Positions 1-9,886 of a DNA stretch of 64,000 bases are shown in pieces (the first letter of the stretch is position 1; each line of letters starts with the position of its first letter). The notes under the pieces are model-generated. The model had not been told where the DNA came from, did no database searches, and saw only the letters and a list, made by a program, of their open reading frames with translations. This stretch comes from Lysobacter_L cavernae. GTDB lineage: Bacteria; Pseudomonadota; Gammaproteobacteria; Xanthomonadales; Xanthomonadaceae. The stretch is from the NCBI RefSeq assembly GCF_042648505.1, contig NZ_JBHRXK010000002.1, forward strand, positions 1 to 64,000, in the 5' to 3' direction. The position numbers were made by a program, and so were the translations under genes.

Positions 1-1130
1 CACCTCCTCCTCCTCCTCCACCTCCACCTCCACCTCCACCTCCACCTCCACCTCCACCTCCACCTCCACCTCCACCTCCACCTCCACCTCCACCTCCGCC
101 TCCGACCCCGCACTATCGACAGGAGGTCTCGCTCATTGCCGCGCTGCCGGTGATGTCGGCGTACTACGGCCGCGCCCTCATCGACACGCTGCACGAGCGC
201 GTCGGCGAAGAGGAACTGCTGCGCGCGCGCACCGACCTGGATCCGGACGACACCCGCGTGAACGGCGCATGGGCCCGTGTCCTTGCCCACGACGGGGAGC
301 GCAAGAGCGACGGCCAAGGCATCTACGGCCGCGGCGGACCACAGTTCGATTACGAATTCCGCGCCCTGCAGGCGGGCATGGACCTGTACCGCGCCGAGGA
401 CCCCGACGACCGCAGCCGCGACCACGCAGGCCTGTATGCGGCCTACGGCAGAGGCGAGGGCGAGGTGACCCATCACCTCGCCGACCTGGTGGAGTTCCAT
501 GCCGGGCGCGACGAGTTAAAGGCCAAGACGCTGGGCGGCTACTGGACCCGCTTCAGCAAGGACGGCCGTTATCTGGATGCGGTGCTGCAGGCCACCTGGT
601 ACGACCTGATCGCGCGCTCACCGCGCCTGCCGGCGTCCAAGACCGACGGTTTCGGCTGGGCCGCGTCGCTGGAGGGCGGTTGGCCGTTCGTGCTCGACGA
701 CCAGGCCCTGTGGCGGCTGGAGCCGCAGGCGCAGCTGCAGTACCAGAGGGTCAACGTCGACGACGTGCGCGATGCCATTGCCCACGTGCGGTTCGACGAT
801 ACCGACTCGCTGGTGGGCCGGATCGGTGCCCGGCTCAACCGCACATGGGCGGGCGAGAGCGACCAGGGCGAACCGCGCCTGACCAACGGTTGGCTGCGCG
901 CCAACGTCTGGCACGAGTTCCGCGGCAACCCGCGCGTGGAGTTCTCGTCGCAGACCGGCTACGTGCCGTTCAGCGCCGATCTCGGCGGCAGCTGGGGCGA
1001 GCTTGGCCTGGGCGTCACCACACAGGTCTCGCGAGCGCTCTACCTGTACGGCGATATCGACTATTCGATCAGCTTCGACGGTGACGACCGCGCCTGGAAC
1101 GGCAAGCTCGGCCTGCGTTGGCATTGGTGA
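1..1130 (+). CDS. autotransporter outer-membrane beta-barrel domain protein (5' truncated)
   Basis: The reading frame is open from base 3 to the stop at 1128-1130, so the window starts inside the gene. The first 34 codons are all proline (bases 3-104). Then come Thr-Pro-His and a stretch YRQEVSLIAALPVM, the usual beginning of a classical (type Va) autotransporter translocator domain. The rest, about 335 residues, has alternating beta-strand character and ends in an aromatic residue (...LRWHW), as expected for Bam-dependent barrel assembly. The family exports an N-terminal passenger through this barrel to the cell surface; the passenger lies outside the window, so its activity cannot be told. 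The ATG at 150 is internal, not the start. Family call is confident, substrate unknown. Confidence 0.88.
   Translation, partial: PPPPPPPPPPPPPPPPPPPPPPPPPPPPPPPPPPTPHYRQEVSLIAALPVMSAYYGRALIDTLHERVGEEELLRARTDLDPDDTRVNGAWARVLAHDGERKSDGQGIYGRGGPQFDYEFRALQAGMDLYRAEDPDDRSRDHAGLYAAYGRGEGEVTHHLADLVEFHAGRDELKAKTLGGYWTRFSKDGRYLDAVLQATWYDLIARSPRLPASKTDGFGWAASLEGGWPFVLDDQALWRLEPQAQLQYQRVNVDDVRDAIAHVRFDDTDSLVGRIGARLNRTWAGESDQGEPRLTNGWLRANVWHEFRGNPRVEFSSQTGYVPFSADLGGSWGELGLGVTTQVSRALYLYGDIDYSISFDGDDRAWNGKLGLRWHW
3..104 (+). repeat. CCT/CCACCT microsatellite coding a 34-residue polyproline linker
   Basis: Five CCT triplets (3-17) are followed by 13 perfect tandem copies of the hexamer CCACCT (18-95) and then CCGCCTCCG. 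All codons are proline. The hexamer keeps frame, so slippage would change linker length but not frame. It joins the passenger to the beta-barrel of the autotransporter. Confidence 0.95.
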
Positions 1131-1226
1131 GTGGCACAACTTCGCCGGGTAGGCAAAGGCCCACCCGGCGCGCCACGATCGCATCGGCTTTCACCGCATG
1201 CCCTGCAGAAAAACGAACCGCAACCC

Positions 1227-1967
1227 TCATTCGTCCGGCAACGGCCCGAACGGCTTGAGCCGCAGTTTCACGCGATGCTCCACCCCGGCCGGGCACGCGC
1301 CGTCGGCATCCACGCCTCGAAAATAGGCGCGTTGCCATTGCGCCTGCTCGGCCGCCGAGCCCGGCTGGGCCAGGTCGGTGAGAAAGTCACCGCGGTTGTG
1401 CATCCACTTGCGGTGCTGGCGTTCCAGCTCCGGCTCCTGCGACAGCAAGCGTCGCTGCGGCTGCGCGGTTTCGAGCAACTGCCGTGGCACCGGAAAGAAA
1501 TGGCAGTACGGCTCATCCTTGGCAAAGCGCACATGACCGGGGCGGGTGAACTGCCAGTTCATGGTGAAGGTATAGGGCGCCCAGTCGGCCTCGATCAGGC
1601 CACTCAAGCCAGCGATGCCGTGCTTGGGCCGGTTGAGCGGCGCGGTGACGAACAGGTCGATGCCCGCCTCGGTGCGAAACAGGCACGGAATGTGGAAGGT
1701 CAGGATGCCGTGACCAAAATGGCTGACCGCCGGCGCCGGGCCGCCCGCCGGCGCAAAGACCCGCAGGTCGGCAATCTCCTTGCCGCCGTTCCAGACCGCC
1801 TCGAAGGCGCTCGGACACAGCAGTTCCCAGCCATGCGCGTTGGCGATGTCCAGCGGCAGGCAACGGTACGCGTAATGGCGATCGGTGCGATCCATCCATT
1901 CGCGCTCGCGCGGTGCCGGCCGGATGTCGAGCGTATGCCCGTCAAGGACGTAGGCGGTGAGTTTCAT
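1227..1967 (-). CDS. DUF6065-like conserved hypothetical protein
   Basis: 246-residue cytoplasmic-looking protein with no signal peptide or membrane segment. It starts MKLTAYVLDG and has a conserved-looking centre with GWELL, FGHGILTFH and PYTFTMNWQFTRPG. I recognise it as resembling the DUF6065 family, which has no known function; the assignment is from memory of the pattern. It is a solitary minus-strand gene, convergent with the autotransporter gene. The 96-bp gap between them shows no strong terminator hairpin. Function unknown. Confidence 0.75.
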   Translation of the reverse strand: MKLTAYVLDGHTLDIRPAPREREWMDRTDRHYAYRCLPLDIANAHGWELLCPSAFEAVWNGGKEIADLRVFAPAGGPAPAVSHFGHGILTFHIPCLFRTEAGIDLFVTAPLNRPKHGIAGLSGLIEADWAPYTFTMNWQFTRPGHVRFAKDEPYCHFFPVPRQLLETAQPQRRLLSQEPELERQHRKWMHNRGDFLTDLAQPGSAAEQAQWQRAYFRGVDADGACPAGVEHRVKLRLKPFGPLPDE

Positions 1968-2043
1968 GGGCTCCTTCCGCTATACGCGGATGCGGTCATC
2001 ACTACGAATCCGGCGAACTGCGGTCGCGACGACACCCAAGCCA

Positions 2044-2211
2044 TCAATGAAAGTGATAACGCAGCGCGTAATAGACGACATACAGCCACGACAGCAGGCC
2101 GTGCACGATCGCCCATAGCAGCGACTTGTTCGCCGTCCACGAGATCACGATCGCCAGCGCGCTGCCGAAGCTGATCCCGGCCTTGACCACCTGCCTGCCG
2201 CCGTCGCCCAT
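2044..2211 (-). CDS. small membrane protein, unknown function
   Basis: 55-residue protein starting MGDGGRQVVK. A strong Shine-Dalgarno (AAGGAAGG) lies about 8 bases before this ATG, which decides the start; the longer open frame upstream reads through a repeat element and is not coding. About 45 residues form one or two hydrophobic segments (ISFGSALAIVISW and LLWAIVHGLLSWLYVVYYALRY), so it should sit in the inner membrane. No family with a known role is recognised. It lies between the DUF6065-like gene and a palindromic repeat pair. Confidence 0.6.
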   Translation of the reverse strand: MGDGGRQVVKAGISFGSALAIVISWTANKSLLWAIVHGLLSWLYVVYYALRYHFH

Positions 2212-2280
2212 CGCCTCACCTTCCTTGTCGAATGTCCGCACCGAGCTTGCCGACGATAGGGCACGCGTGCAAGCAAAGGG

Positions 2281-2484
2281 CGTCATTCCCGCGAGGGCGG
2301 GCTGCGTTCTACCTCGGCGGTAGCCGGGCATCCATGGACGTTTGGCGCTTCGAATCTGAAGTCCAAGGCAAAGTCCGTGGCTCTGCGATCCCCGGCCATC
2401 GGGCATGGCCCGATGGCGCTCAACACCGCGCGAGCCCGTGGCTCGCAAGCAGCGGCGATCCCCCCCGCCTTCGCGGGGATGACG
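2281..2484. repeat. REP-like inverted pair between small membrane gene and thiC
   Basis: The left arm at 2281-2301 (CGTCATTCCCGCG...) and right arm at 2463-2484 (...TTCGCGGGGATGACG) are inverted copies of a dispersed GTCATTCCCGC palindromic element; each arm is itself a small hairpin. About 160 bp of non-coding sequence separates them. A second pair of the same element lies in the leuC-leuD gap. The element could act as a transcript end for the convergent or tandem units here. Confidence 0.75.
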
Positions 2485-2493
2485 GACCTGCGC

Positions 2494-4401
<1,908 letters not shown>

Positions 4402-4500
4402 GGCGCTCTATCCGCTTTGTGAGAAGTCCGCACGGGGTGTACGGACTCTTGCGAGTGACTCGCATAAAGCGGGCGGCGCGCACCGCCGGGGGCGATGTCG

Positions 4501-4633
4501 CGAAGCTTCCCTACGGCGGTTGGGGAGTCGACGGGTGGCGTCGGGCCTCCTTACGTGCATCAGGTTCGAAGGGTCTGTCTCAACCGGCGCCCCGCTTCGG
4601 CAAACGCGTGGCGGCCGGTACCCCCGCTTCGGC
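4501..4633 (-). promoter_or_regulatory. TPP (THI-box) riboswitch upstream of thiC
   Basis: Read on the minus strand, the RNA holds the conserved blocks in order: a P1 arm (CGAAGCGGGG), TGAGA, ACCCTTCGAACCTGAT, and the closing GTAGGGAAGCTTCG, whose GAAGC/GCTTC ends pair as P1. The segment between CCTGAT and GTAGGG is longer than usual and GC-rich, suggesting an extended P4/P5 arm. The riboswitch lies 100-230 bases before the thiC ATG. The mechanism (Shine-Dalgarno masking or termination) is not clear; no U-rich terminator is visible. Confidence 0.9.
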
Positions 4634-4708
4634 GAGCATTTGACCATGCGCGCCGGGCTTGGGCCAACCTTGGCGACCGCGAGGAGCTGCAGGTTTCGTT
4701 TGCAACTG

Positions 4709-4746
4709 TTGACAGCCGTCGAAACCGCGTGGTCTGCTCGCCCCAT
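4709..4746 (+). promoter_or_regulatory. thr operon promoter (leaderless arrangement)
   Basis: TTGACA at 4709-4714, an 18-base spacer and a weak -10 (TCTGCT, 4733-4738), 8 bases before the thrL ATG. Transcription would begin at or next to the ATG, and no Shine-Dalgarno precedes it. The same TTGACA box, preceded by AACTG in both cases, stands at an equivalent distance before ilvL. Confidence 0.6.
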
Positions 4747-4884
4747 ATGACGCATCGCAACATGCCGCCGCAGACGCTGCCGACCCCGCCGCCAGGCCGG
4801 GGCGTCACCGCCGTGGCGACCATGGCGATTACCACCGGTACCGGTACCACTCCATTCGGGGTGCGGACGGGCGTGTCCAGCTGA
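4747..4884 (+). CDS. thrL: thr operon leader peptide
   Basis: 45-residue ORF starting MTHRNMPPQT and ending TGVSS. Residues 21-35 (TAVATMAITTGTGTT) hold seven threonines and one isoleucine, the amino acids expected to signal through an attenuation leader. The isoleucine codon is ATT, unusual in this GC-rich genome. It lies 85 bp before thrA in the same direction. Mutually exclusive RNA helices follow (see next feature). By analogy with enterobacterial thrL, stalling at the Thr/Ile run would set thrA expression. The start is inferred from similarity to ilvL and from promoter spacing, not from a ribosome-binding site. Confidence 0.8.
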   Translation: MTHRNMPPQTLPTPPPGRGVTAVATMAITTGTGTTPFGVRTGVSS

Positions 4885-4894
4885 TCCAGACCAC

Positions 4895-4949
4895 GCCTCC
4901 GCACCCGACCCGGGTGCGAAGGCCATGCACCCGGAACCGATGCGGAGGC
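4895..4949 (+). promoter_or_regulatory. alternative RNA helices between thrL and thrA (attenuator-like)
   Basis: Three mutually exclusive pairings are visible: CGCACCC (4900-4906) with GGGTGCG (4912-4918); GGGTGC (4912-4917) with GCACCC (4927-4932); and GCCTCCGCA (4895-4903) with TGCGGAGGC (4941-4949). Unlike the ilv leader there is no U tract, so this is not a standard intrinsic terminator. Control may act on translation, or through Rho. Confidence 0.55.
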
Positions 4950-4969
4950 TCCACCAGGAGCCTGCCCCG

Positions 4970-7471
4970 ATGTCGTCCGCCGATGCCTCACCGCCCCACG
5001 CCCCGCCCGTCCGCGCCGTCGTGCGCTGCCATGTGCACAAGTTTGGCGGCAGCAGCCTCGCCAACGCCGCGTTGTATCAGGCCGTCACTGCGTTATTCGA
5101 TGACGGCGCGCGCCAGAGCGCGGTCGTGGTCTCGGCGATGCAGGGCGTCACCGATGCCCTGATCGCCCTGCTCACGGCAGCGCGCGCTGGGCAGGACTGG
5201 GCGCCGGCCTGGCACGGACTGCAGCAGCGCCATCTCGAGGCCGCCGACCGGCTCGATGAGCACGGCCGCCACGGCCTGCGCGAGACGCTCGGGCACGAGT
5301 TCGCCACGCTGCGCGACGAGCTCGCCGCACTCGCCGGCGGCAGCGCCGAATCCGAGGCGATCGCGCTGCGCCTGCCCGGCTGGGGCGAGGTCTGGTCGTC
5401 GCGGTTGATGCAGGCCGCGCTCGGCGGTGAAGCCGCCGGTTGGCAGCGGCTCGACGCCCGCGAAGTGCTGGTCGTGCACCCCGGCGAGCTGGGCGTGGCG
5501 GTCGATTGGGACGCCAGCCACGCCCGCCTGGCCGCATGGCGCGCCCAGCACGGCAACGGTCACGTCGTGCTCACCGGTTTCGTCGCGCGCGATGCGCAAG
5601 GCCGCGCAACCACGCTCGGCCGCAACGGCAGCGACTACTCGGCGGCGATCTTCGCCCATCTGCTCGACGCCGACGCACTGACGATCTGGACCGATGTCGA
5701 CGGCGTGCTTTCGGCCGACCCGCGGCTGGTACCCGATGCGGTCTGCCTCGACTCGATGTCGTACGCCGAGGCCTGCGAACTGGCCTATTTCGGCGCCAAG
5801 GTGCTGCACCCGCAGACGATGGCGCCGGCCATGCAGCGCGGGCTGCCGATCCGCATCCGCAACACCCTCAACCCGGCCGCACCCGGCACGCTGATCGCCG
5901 CGACCTCGCAACCGGCGCCGTCGCCGGTCAAGGGACTGAGCCTGGTCGACCGGCTCGCCGTGCTCGAACTCTCCGGCGCCGGCTTGATCGGCGTGCCCGG
6001 CACCGCCGAGCGCATGTTCGCGGCGCTGCACCGCGCCGGCGTGTCGGTGACGATGATCTCGCAGGGCTCCTCCGAGCATTCGATCTGCTGCGTGGTGCGC
6101 GCCGACCAGGCGCAGCGCGGCCGTGAAGTGGTGGAGGCGGCGTTCGCCGAAGCCATCGCCGACGGCCAGGTCGAAGGCGTGCGCCTGACCCCCGACATCG
6201 CCGTGCTCGCCGCGGTCGGCGACGGCATGGTCGGCACGCACGGCGTATCGGCGCGGCTGTTCGCCGGGCTGGCGCAGGCGCGCGTCAACATCCGTGCGAT
6301 CGCGCAGGGCGCGAGCGAGCGCAACATCTCGGTGGCGATCGCCGCTTCTGATGCCACCCGTGCGCTGCGCGCCGCGCACAGTGCGTTCTGGCTGTCGCCG
6401 GCGACGCTGTCGATCGGCGTGATCGGCCCCGGCCAGGTCGGTCGTGCGCTGCTGCAGCAACTGGCGCAGGCGCTGCCGCGTTTCGCGGAAGAAGGTCGAC
6501 TCGACCTGCGCCTGCGTGCGATCGCCAACAGCCGGCACATGCAACTGGCCGGCAAGCGACTCGACCCGGACGCCGCGATCGCCGCTCTCGCCGACGGCGA
6601 GCCGCTCGACCTCGACCGCTTCGCCGCGCACGTGCGTGCCGAGCACCTGCCGCACGCGCTGATCGTCGACTGCAGCGGCAGCGACGCGGTCGCCGCGCAC
6701 TACCCGGCGTGGCTCGCCGCCGGCATCCACGTGGTCACGCCGAACAAGCACGCCGGCAGCGGCCCGTTGCCGCGCTATCAGGCGATCCGCGCGGCCACGC
6801 GCCACGGCGGCACGTTCCGCTACGAGGCTACGGTCGGCGCCGGCCTGCCGGTGATCCAGACCCTGCGCAGCCTGCTCGACACCGGCGACGAACTGACCGA
6901 AGTCGAGGGCGTGCTGTCCGGCACGTTGGCCTGGCTGTTCAACCGCTACGACGGCACGGTCGCGTTTTCCGAACTGGTGCGCGAGGCGCACCGGCTGGGC
7001 TACACCGAGCCCGACCCGCGCGACGACCTGTCCGGTACCGACGTCGCGCGCAAGCTGGTGATCCTCGCGCGTGAAGCCGGACGCGAGCTGTCGCTGGACG
7101 AGGTCGCGGTCGAAAGCCTGGTGCCGGAAGCCCTGCGCGACGTGAGCAAAGACGAGTTCTTCGCGCGCCTGCACGAGCTCGACGCACCGCTGCTGGCGCG
7201 TTACCAGTCGGCGCGCGCGCAGGGCCTGGGCCTGCGCTATCTCGCCCGCCTCGACCGGGATGGCCGCGCCAGCGTCGGCGCGGCCTCACCCGCCGCCGGC
7301 CACGCCAGCCTGCACAGCCGTCTCACCGACAACCTGATCCAGTTCCGCACCCGTCGTTACGCGGATAATCCGCTGGTGGTGCAGGGCCCTGGCGCGGGGC
7401 CCGACGTCACCGCCGCGGGCGTGTTCGGCGACATCCTGGCGATCGCGCAGACGCTGGGAGCCCGCGCATGA
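4970..7471 (+). CDS. thrA: bifunctional aspartokinase / homoserine dehydrogenase
   Basis: Fusion enzyme of 833 residues that catalyses the first step (aspartate phosphorylation) and third step (aspartate semialdehyde reduction) of threonine synthesis. The aspartokinase part has KFGGSS at residues 24-29, followed by paired ACT regulatory modules (about 310-460; SVTMISQGSSEHSI and NIRAIAQGASERNI). The homoserine dehydrogenase part starts near residue 480 with the nucleotide-binding VIGPGQVG and contains GVLSGTLAWLFN. I chose the ATG at 4970 because AGGAG at 4956-4960 precedes it; the in-frame ATG at 4925 lies inside the regulatory helices. It overlaps thrB by the 4-bp ATGA, so translation is probably coupled. 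Confidence 0.95.
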   Translation: MSSADASPPHAPPVRAVVRCHVHKFGGSSLANAALYQAVTALFDDGARQSAVVVSAMQGVTDALIALLTAARAGQDWAPAWHGLQQRHLEAADRLDEHGRHGLRETLGHEFATLRDELAALAGGSAESEAIALRLPGWGEVWSSRLMQAALGGEAAGWQRLDAREVLVVHPGELGVAVDWDASHARLAAWRAQHGNGHVVLTGFVARDAQGRATTLGRNGSDYSAAIFAHLLDADALTIWTDVDGVLSADPRLVPDAVCLDSMSYAEACELAYFGAKVLHPQTMAPAMQRGLPIRIRNTLNPAAPGTLIAATSQPAPSPVKGLSLVDRLAVLELSGAGLIGVPGTAERMFAALHRAGVSVTMISQGSSEHSICCVVRADQAQRGREVVEAAFAEAIADGQVEGVRLTPDIAVLAAVGDGMVGTHGVSARLFAGLAQARVNIRAIAQGASERNISVAIAASDATRALRAAHSAFWLSPATLSIGVIGPGQVGRALLQQLAQALPRFAEEGRLDLRLRAIANSRHMQLAGKRLDPDAAIAALADGEPLDLDRFAAHVRAEHLPHALIVDCSGSDAVAAHYPAWLAAGIHVVTPNKHAGSGPLPRYQAIRAATRHGGTFRYEATVGAGLPVIQTLRSLLDTGDELTEVEGVLSGTLAWLFNRYDGTVAFSELVREAHRLGYTEPDPRDDLSGTDVARKLVILAREAGRELSLDEVAVESLVPEALRDVSKDEFFARLHELDAPLLARYQSARAQGLGLRYLARLDRDGRASVGAASPAAGHASLHSRLTDNLIQFRTRRYADNPLVVQGPGAGPDVTAAGVFGDILAIAQTLGARA

Positions 7472-8490
7472 ACCGGATGCCCGTCAATACATCCTCCTTC
7501 GAACCGACGAGTAGCACCTTGAACAACCCCACGACCCGCGCGGTCCGCGCGTTCGCCCCCGGTAGCGTCGGCAACATCGGCGTCGGCTTCGACCTGCTCG
7601 GTCACTCGATCGACGGCGTACGCGATGTCGCACTGGTGCGTCGCATCGCCGAGCCGGTCGTGCGTATCGCCGCGATCCGCGGCGATGTTGCCGGGGCCGA
7701 TGCATTGCCATTGGAGGCCACGCGCAACACCGCCGGGCAGGCACTGATCAGCCTGCGCGAGAAGCTCGGCCTTGGCCACGGCTTCGAGCTGGAGCTGGAA
7801 AAAGGCATTCCGCTCGGCTCCGGCCTCGGCGGCTCGGCGGCCTCGTGCGTGGCGGCGCTGGTCGCCGCCAACGCGCTGATGGACGCACCGCTGCCACGCG
7901 AGGCGCTGTACAAGTACGCGCTCGACGGCGAATCGGTGTCCAGCGGCAGCCGCCACGGCGACAACGTCGCGCCGATGCTGCTCGGCGGCGTGGTGATGGC
8001 CACGGCCACACGCATGATTCCCTTGTCGGTGCCGGCGTGGCTGCACGCGGTGGTGGTGCATCCCGACCAGGTGCTGGAAACCCGCCGTGCCCGCGCGGTG
8101 CTGGCCGAGCCGTATCCGCTGCCGCTGGTGGTCGAACAAAGCGCGCACCTCGCGCTGTTCCTGACCGGGCTGCAACGCGGTGACGTACAACTGCTGCGCG
8201 AAGGCCTGCACGACCTGCTCGTCGAACCGCGCCGCGCTCCGCTGATCCCCGGTTTCGCCCAGGCCAAGGCCGCCGCGCTCGACCACAGCGCGCTCGGCGC
8301 CAGCATTTCCGGCGCAGGGCCGAGCACGTTCGCCTGGTTCGCGTCGAAAGCCGACGCCGCCGCCGCCGCGCCGGCGATGCAGGCCGCCTTCGCCGAGGCC
8401 GGATACGGCTCGCGCGCCTACGTCACGCCGGTGGCCGGGCCACGCGCCGATGTGATCACCGACGAAGGCCGCGACGGGGTTGCCGCATGA
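7468..8490 (+). CDS. thrB: homoserine kinase
   Basis: 340-residue GHMP-family kinase that phosphorylates homoserine to O-phosphohomoserine. The glycine-rich ATP loop is PLGSGLGGSAAS near residues 113-124, and the C-terminal GHMP motif is ISGAGPSTFAWF near residue 275. The N-terminus carries about 25 extra residues before AFAPGSVGNIGVGFD, where most family members begin, so a later start is possible. It overlaps thrA and thrC by ATGA at each end, in a tightly packed thrABC operon. Confidence 0.95.
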   Translation: MNRMPVNTSSFEPTSSTLNNPTTRAVRAFAPGSVGNIGVGFDLLGHSIDGVRDVALVRRIAEPVVRIAAIRGDVAGADALPLEATRNTAGQALISLREKLGLGHGFELELEKGIPLGSGLGGSAASCVAALVAANALMDAPLPREALYKYALDGESVSSGSRHGDNVAPMLLGGVVMATATRMIPLSVPAWLHAVVVHPDQVLETRRARAVLAEPYPLPLVVEQSAHLALFLTGLQRGDVQLLREGLHDLLVEPRRAPLIPGFAQAKAAALDHSALGASISGAGPSTFAWFASKADAAAAAPAMQAAFAEAGYGSRAYVTPVAGPRADVITDEGRDGVAA

Positions 8491-9779
8491 GGTTCGTCAG
8501 CACCCGCGGCCAGGCGCCCGCCACCGGCATCGACCAGGCCCTCGTCGCCGGCCTCGCCCCCGACGGCGGCCTCTATGTTCCGGAACACATCGCCCGTCTC
8601 GATGAAACACCAGTCGGCGCCACGCTGGCCGACACCGCGCGCAGCGTGCTTGCCCCGTACTTCGCGCAGTCGTCGCTGCGCGACGCGCTCGCCGACCTCT
8701 GCTTGCACGCCTATTCGTTCCCAGCTCCGCTGCGTCCGCTCACCGGAAGCAACGACTACCTGCTCGAGCTGTTCCACGGGCCGACCGCCGCATTCAAGGA
8801 CTACGCGGCGCGCTTCCTTGCCGAAGCGCTGTCGCGACTGCGCACTGTCGATGCGCCACCGACCACGATCCTGGTCGCCACCTCCGGCGATACCGGTGCC
8901 GCGGTGGCCAGCGCCTTCCATCGCCGGCCCGGCTTCAACGTGGTGATCCTCTACCCGGACGGCCGCGTCTCGCCGCGCCAGGCGCATGGGCTGGGCTGCT
9001 GGGGCGACAACGTGCATGCGTTCCGCGTCGACGGCAGCTTCGACGATTGCCAGCGCCTGGCCAAGCAGGCGCTGTCGGACGAGGCCTTGCGGGCGCAGGT
9101 GTCGTTGAGTTCGGCCAACAGCATCAGCCTCGGTCGGCTGCTGCCGCAGGTCGCCTATTACGCGCATGCGGCGTTGTGCTTCTTCGCCGAACACGGGCGT
9201 CCACTCAACTTCATCGTCCCCACCGGCAACCTCGGCAACGCCTGCGCGGCGTTCGTCGCCCGGCGCATGGGCCTGCCGGTCGGCGAGCTGGTGCTGGCGT
9301 CCAACGCCAACGACGTGCTGCCGCGCTACTTTCAGGGCGAGGACTACGCACCGCGGGCGACGCGGGCGACACTGGCCAACGCGATGGACGTCGGCGCGCC
9401 AAGCAACTTCGAGCGGCTGCGCTACTGGCACCACGACGACGCGCAACTGCGCGCGGCGCTGAGCGCCCATGCCGTCGACGATGCGACGATCACCCGGACC
9501 ATCCGCAGCGCGCCGCAACGGCATGGCGTTGTGCCCTGCCCGCACACGGCCACCGGCCTGTACGTGCTGGAGCAGTTGCGCAGCCGCGGCGACGACCGTC
9601 CCTGGGCGGTGGCGGCGACGGCGCACCCGGCCAAGTTCGACGGCATCGTCGAGCCGCTGGTCGGGCACCGGGTCGAGCCCCCGCCGGCACTGGCCGAGAC
9701 GCTGTCCTGGCCTGCCTTCGCCGAGCCGTTGGCCGCCGATTACGGGGCGCTGCGTGAACAACTGGTACGGGCGTCGTGA
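8487..9779 (+). CDS. thrC: threonine synthase
   Basis: 430-residue PLP enzyme converting O-phosphohomoserine to threonine. The PLP lysine lies in AAFKDYAARF (about residue 104), and GDTGAAVASAF and the phosphate-binding VPTGNLGNACA are also present. N-terminal FVSTRG and DGGLYVPE are typical of the bacterial family. Last gene of thrLABC; its start overlaps the thrB stop by ATGA. No clear intrinsic terminator follows before the ilv promoter about 70 bp downstream, so some read-through into the ilv leader is possible. Confidence 0.95.
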   Translation: MRFVSTRGQAPATGIDQALVAGLAPDGGLYVPEHIARLDETPVGATLADTARSVLAPYFAQSSLRDALADLCLHAYSFPAPLRPLTGSNDYLLELFHGPTAAFKDYAARFLAEALSRLRTVDAPPTTILVATSGDTGAAVASAFHRRPGFNVVILYPDGRVSPRQAHGLGCWGDNVHAFRVDGSFDDCQRLAKQALSDEALRAQVSLSSANSISLGRLLPQVAYYAHAALCFFAEHGRPLNFIVPTGNLGNACAAFVARRMGLPVGELVLASNANDVLPRYFQGEDYAPRATRATLANAMDVGAPSNFERLRYWHHDDAQLRAALSAHAVDDATITRTIRSAPQRHGVVPCPHTATGLYVLEQLRSRGDDRPWAVAATAHPAKFDGIVEPLVGHRVEPPPALAETLSWPAFAEPLAADYGALREQLVRAS

Positions 9780-9833
9780 CAAGGCGCCCGCCCGCCCCAG
9801 CTGATGATGAGCCCGCCGTCACGGCTTGACGCC

Positions 9834-9886
9834 GTTACAAACGTAACTGTTGACACGCCGCAAGAGGCCGTGTTTCTCTCGTTCCC
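9834..9886 (+). promoter_or_regulatory. ilv operon promoter with upstream inverted repeat
   Basis: TTGACA at 9850-9855, an 18-base spacer and a weak pyrimidine-rich -10 (TTCTCT, 9874-9879) 7 bases before the ilvL ATG, predicting a leaderless transcript. Directly upstream, GTTAC-AAAC-GTAAC (9834-9847) is a perfect 5-bp inverted repeat that could bind a regulator. The box matches that of thrL over AACTGTTGACA. Confidence 0.6.

Noticed and set aside
3..104. Possible CRISPR or satellite array
   Set aside because: Six-base units without spacers, all proline codons in frame with a coding sequence.
5093..7174. Minus-strand open frame of 693 codons
   Set aside because: Antisense shadow of thrA, no ribosome-binding site and no family resemblance.
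8418..9782. Minus-strand open frame of 454 codons
   Set aside because: Antisense of thrC; low-complexity Arg/Gln/Val composition.
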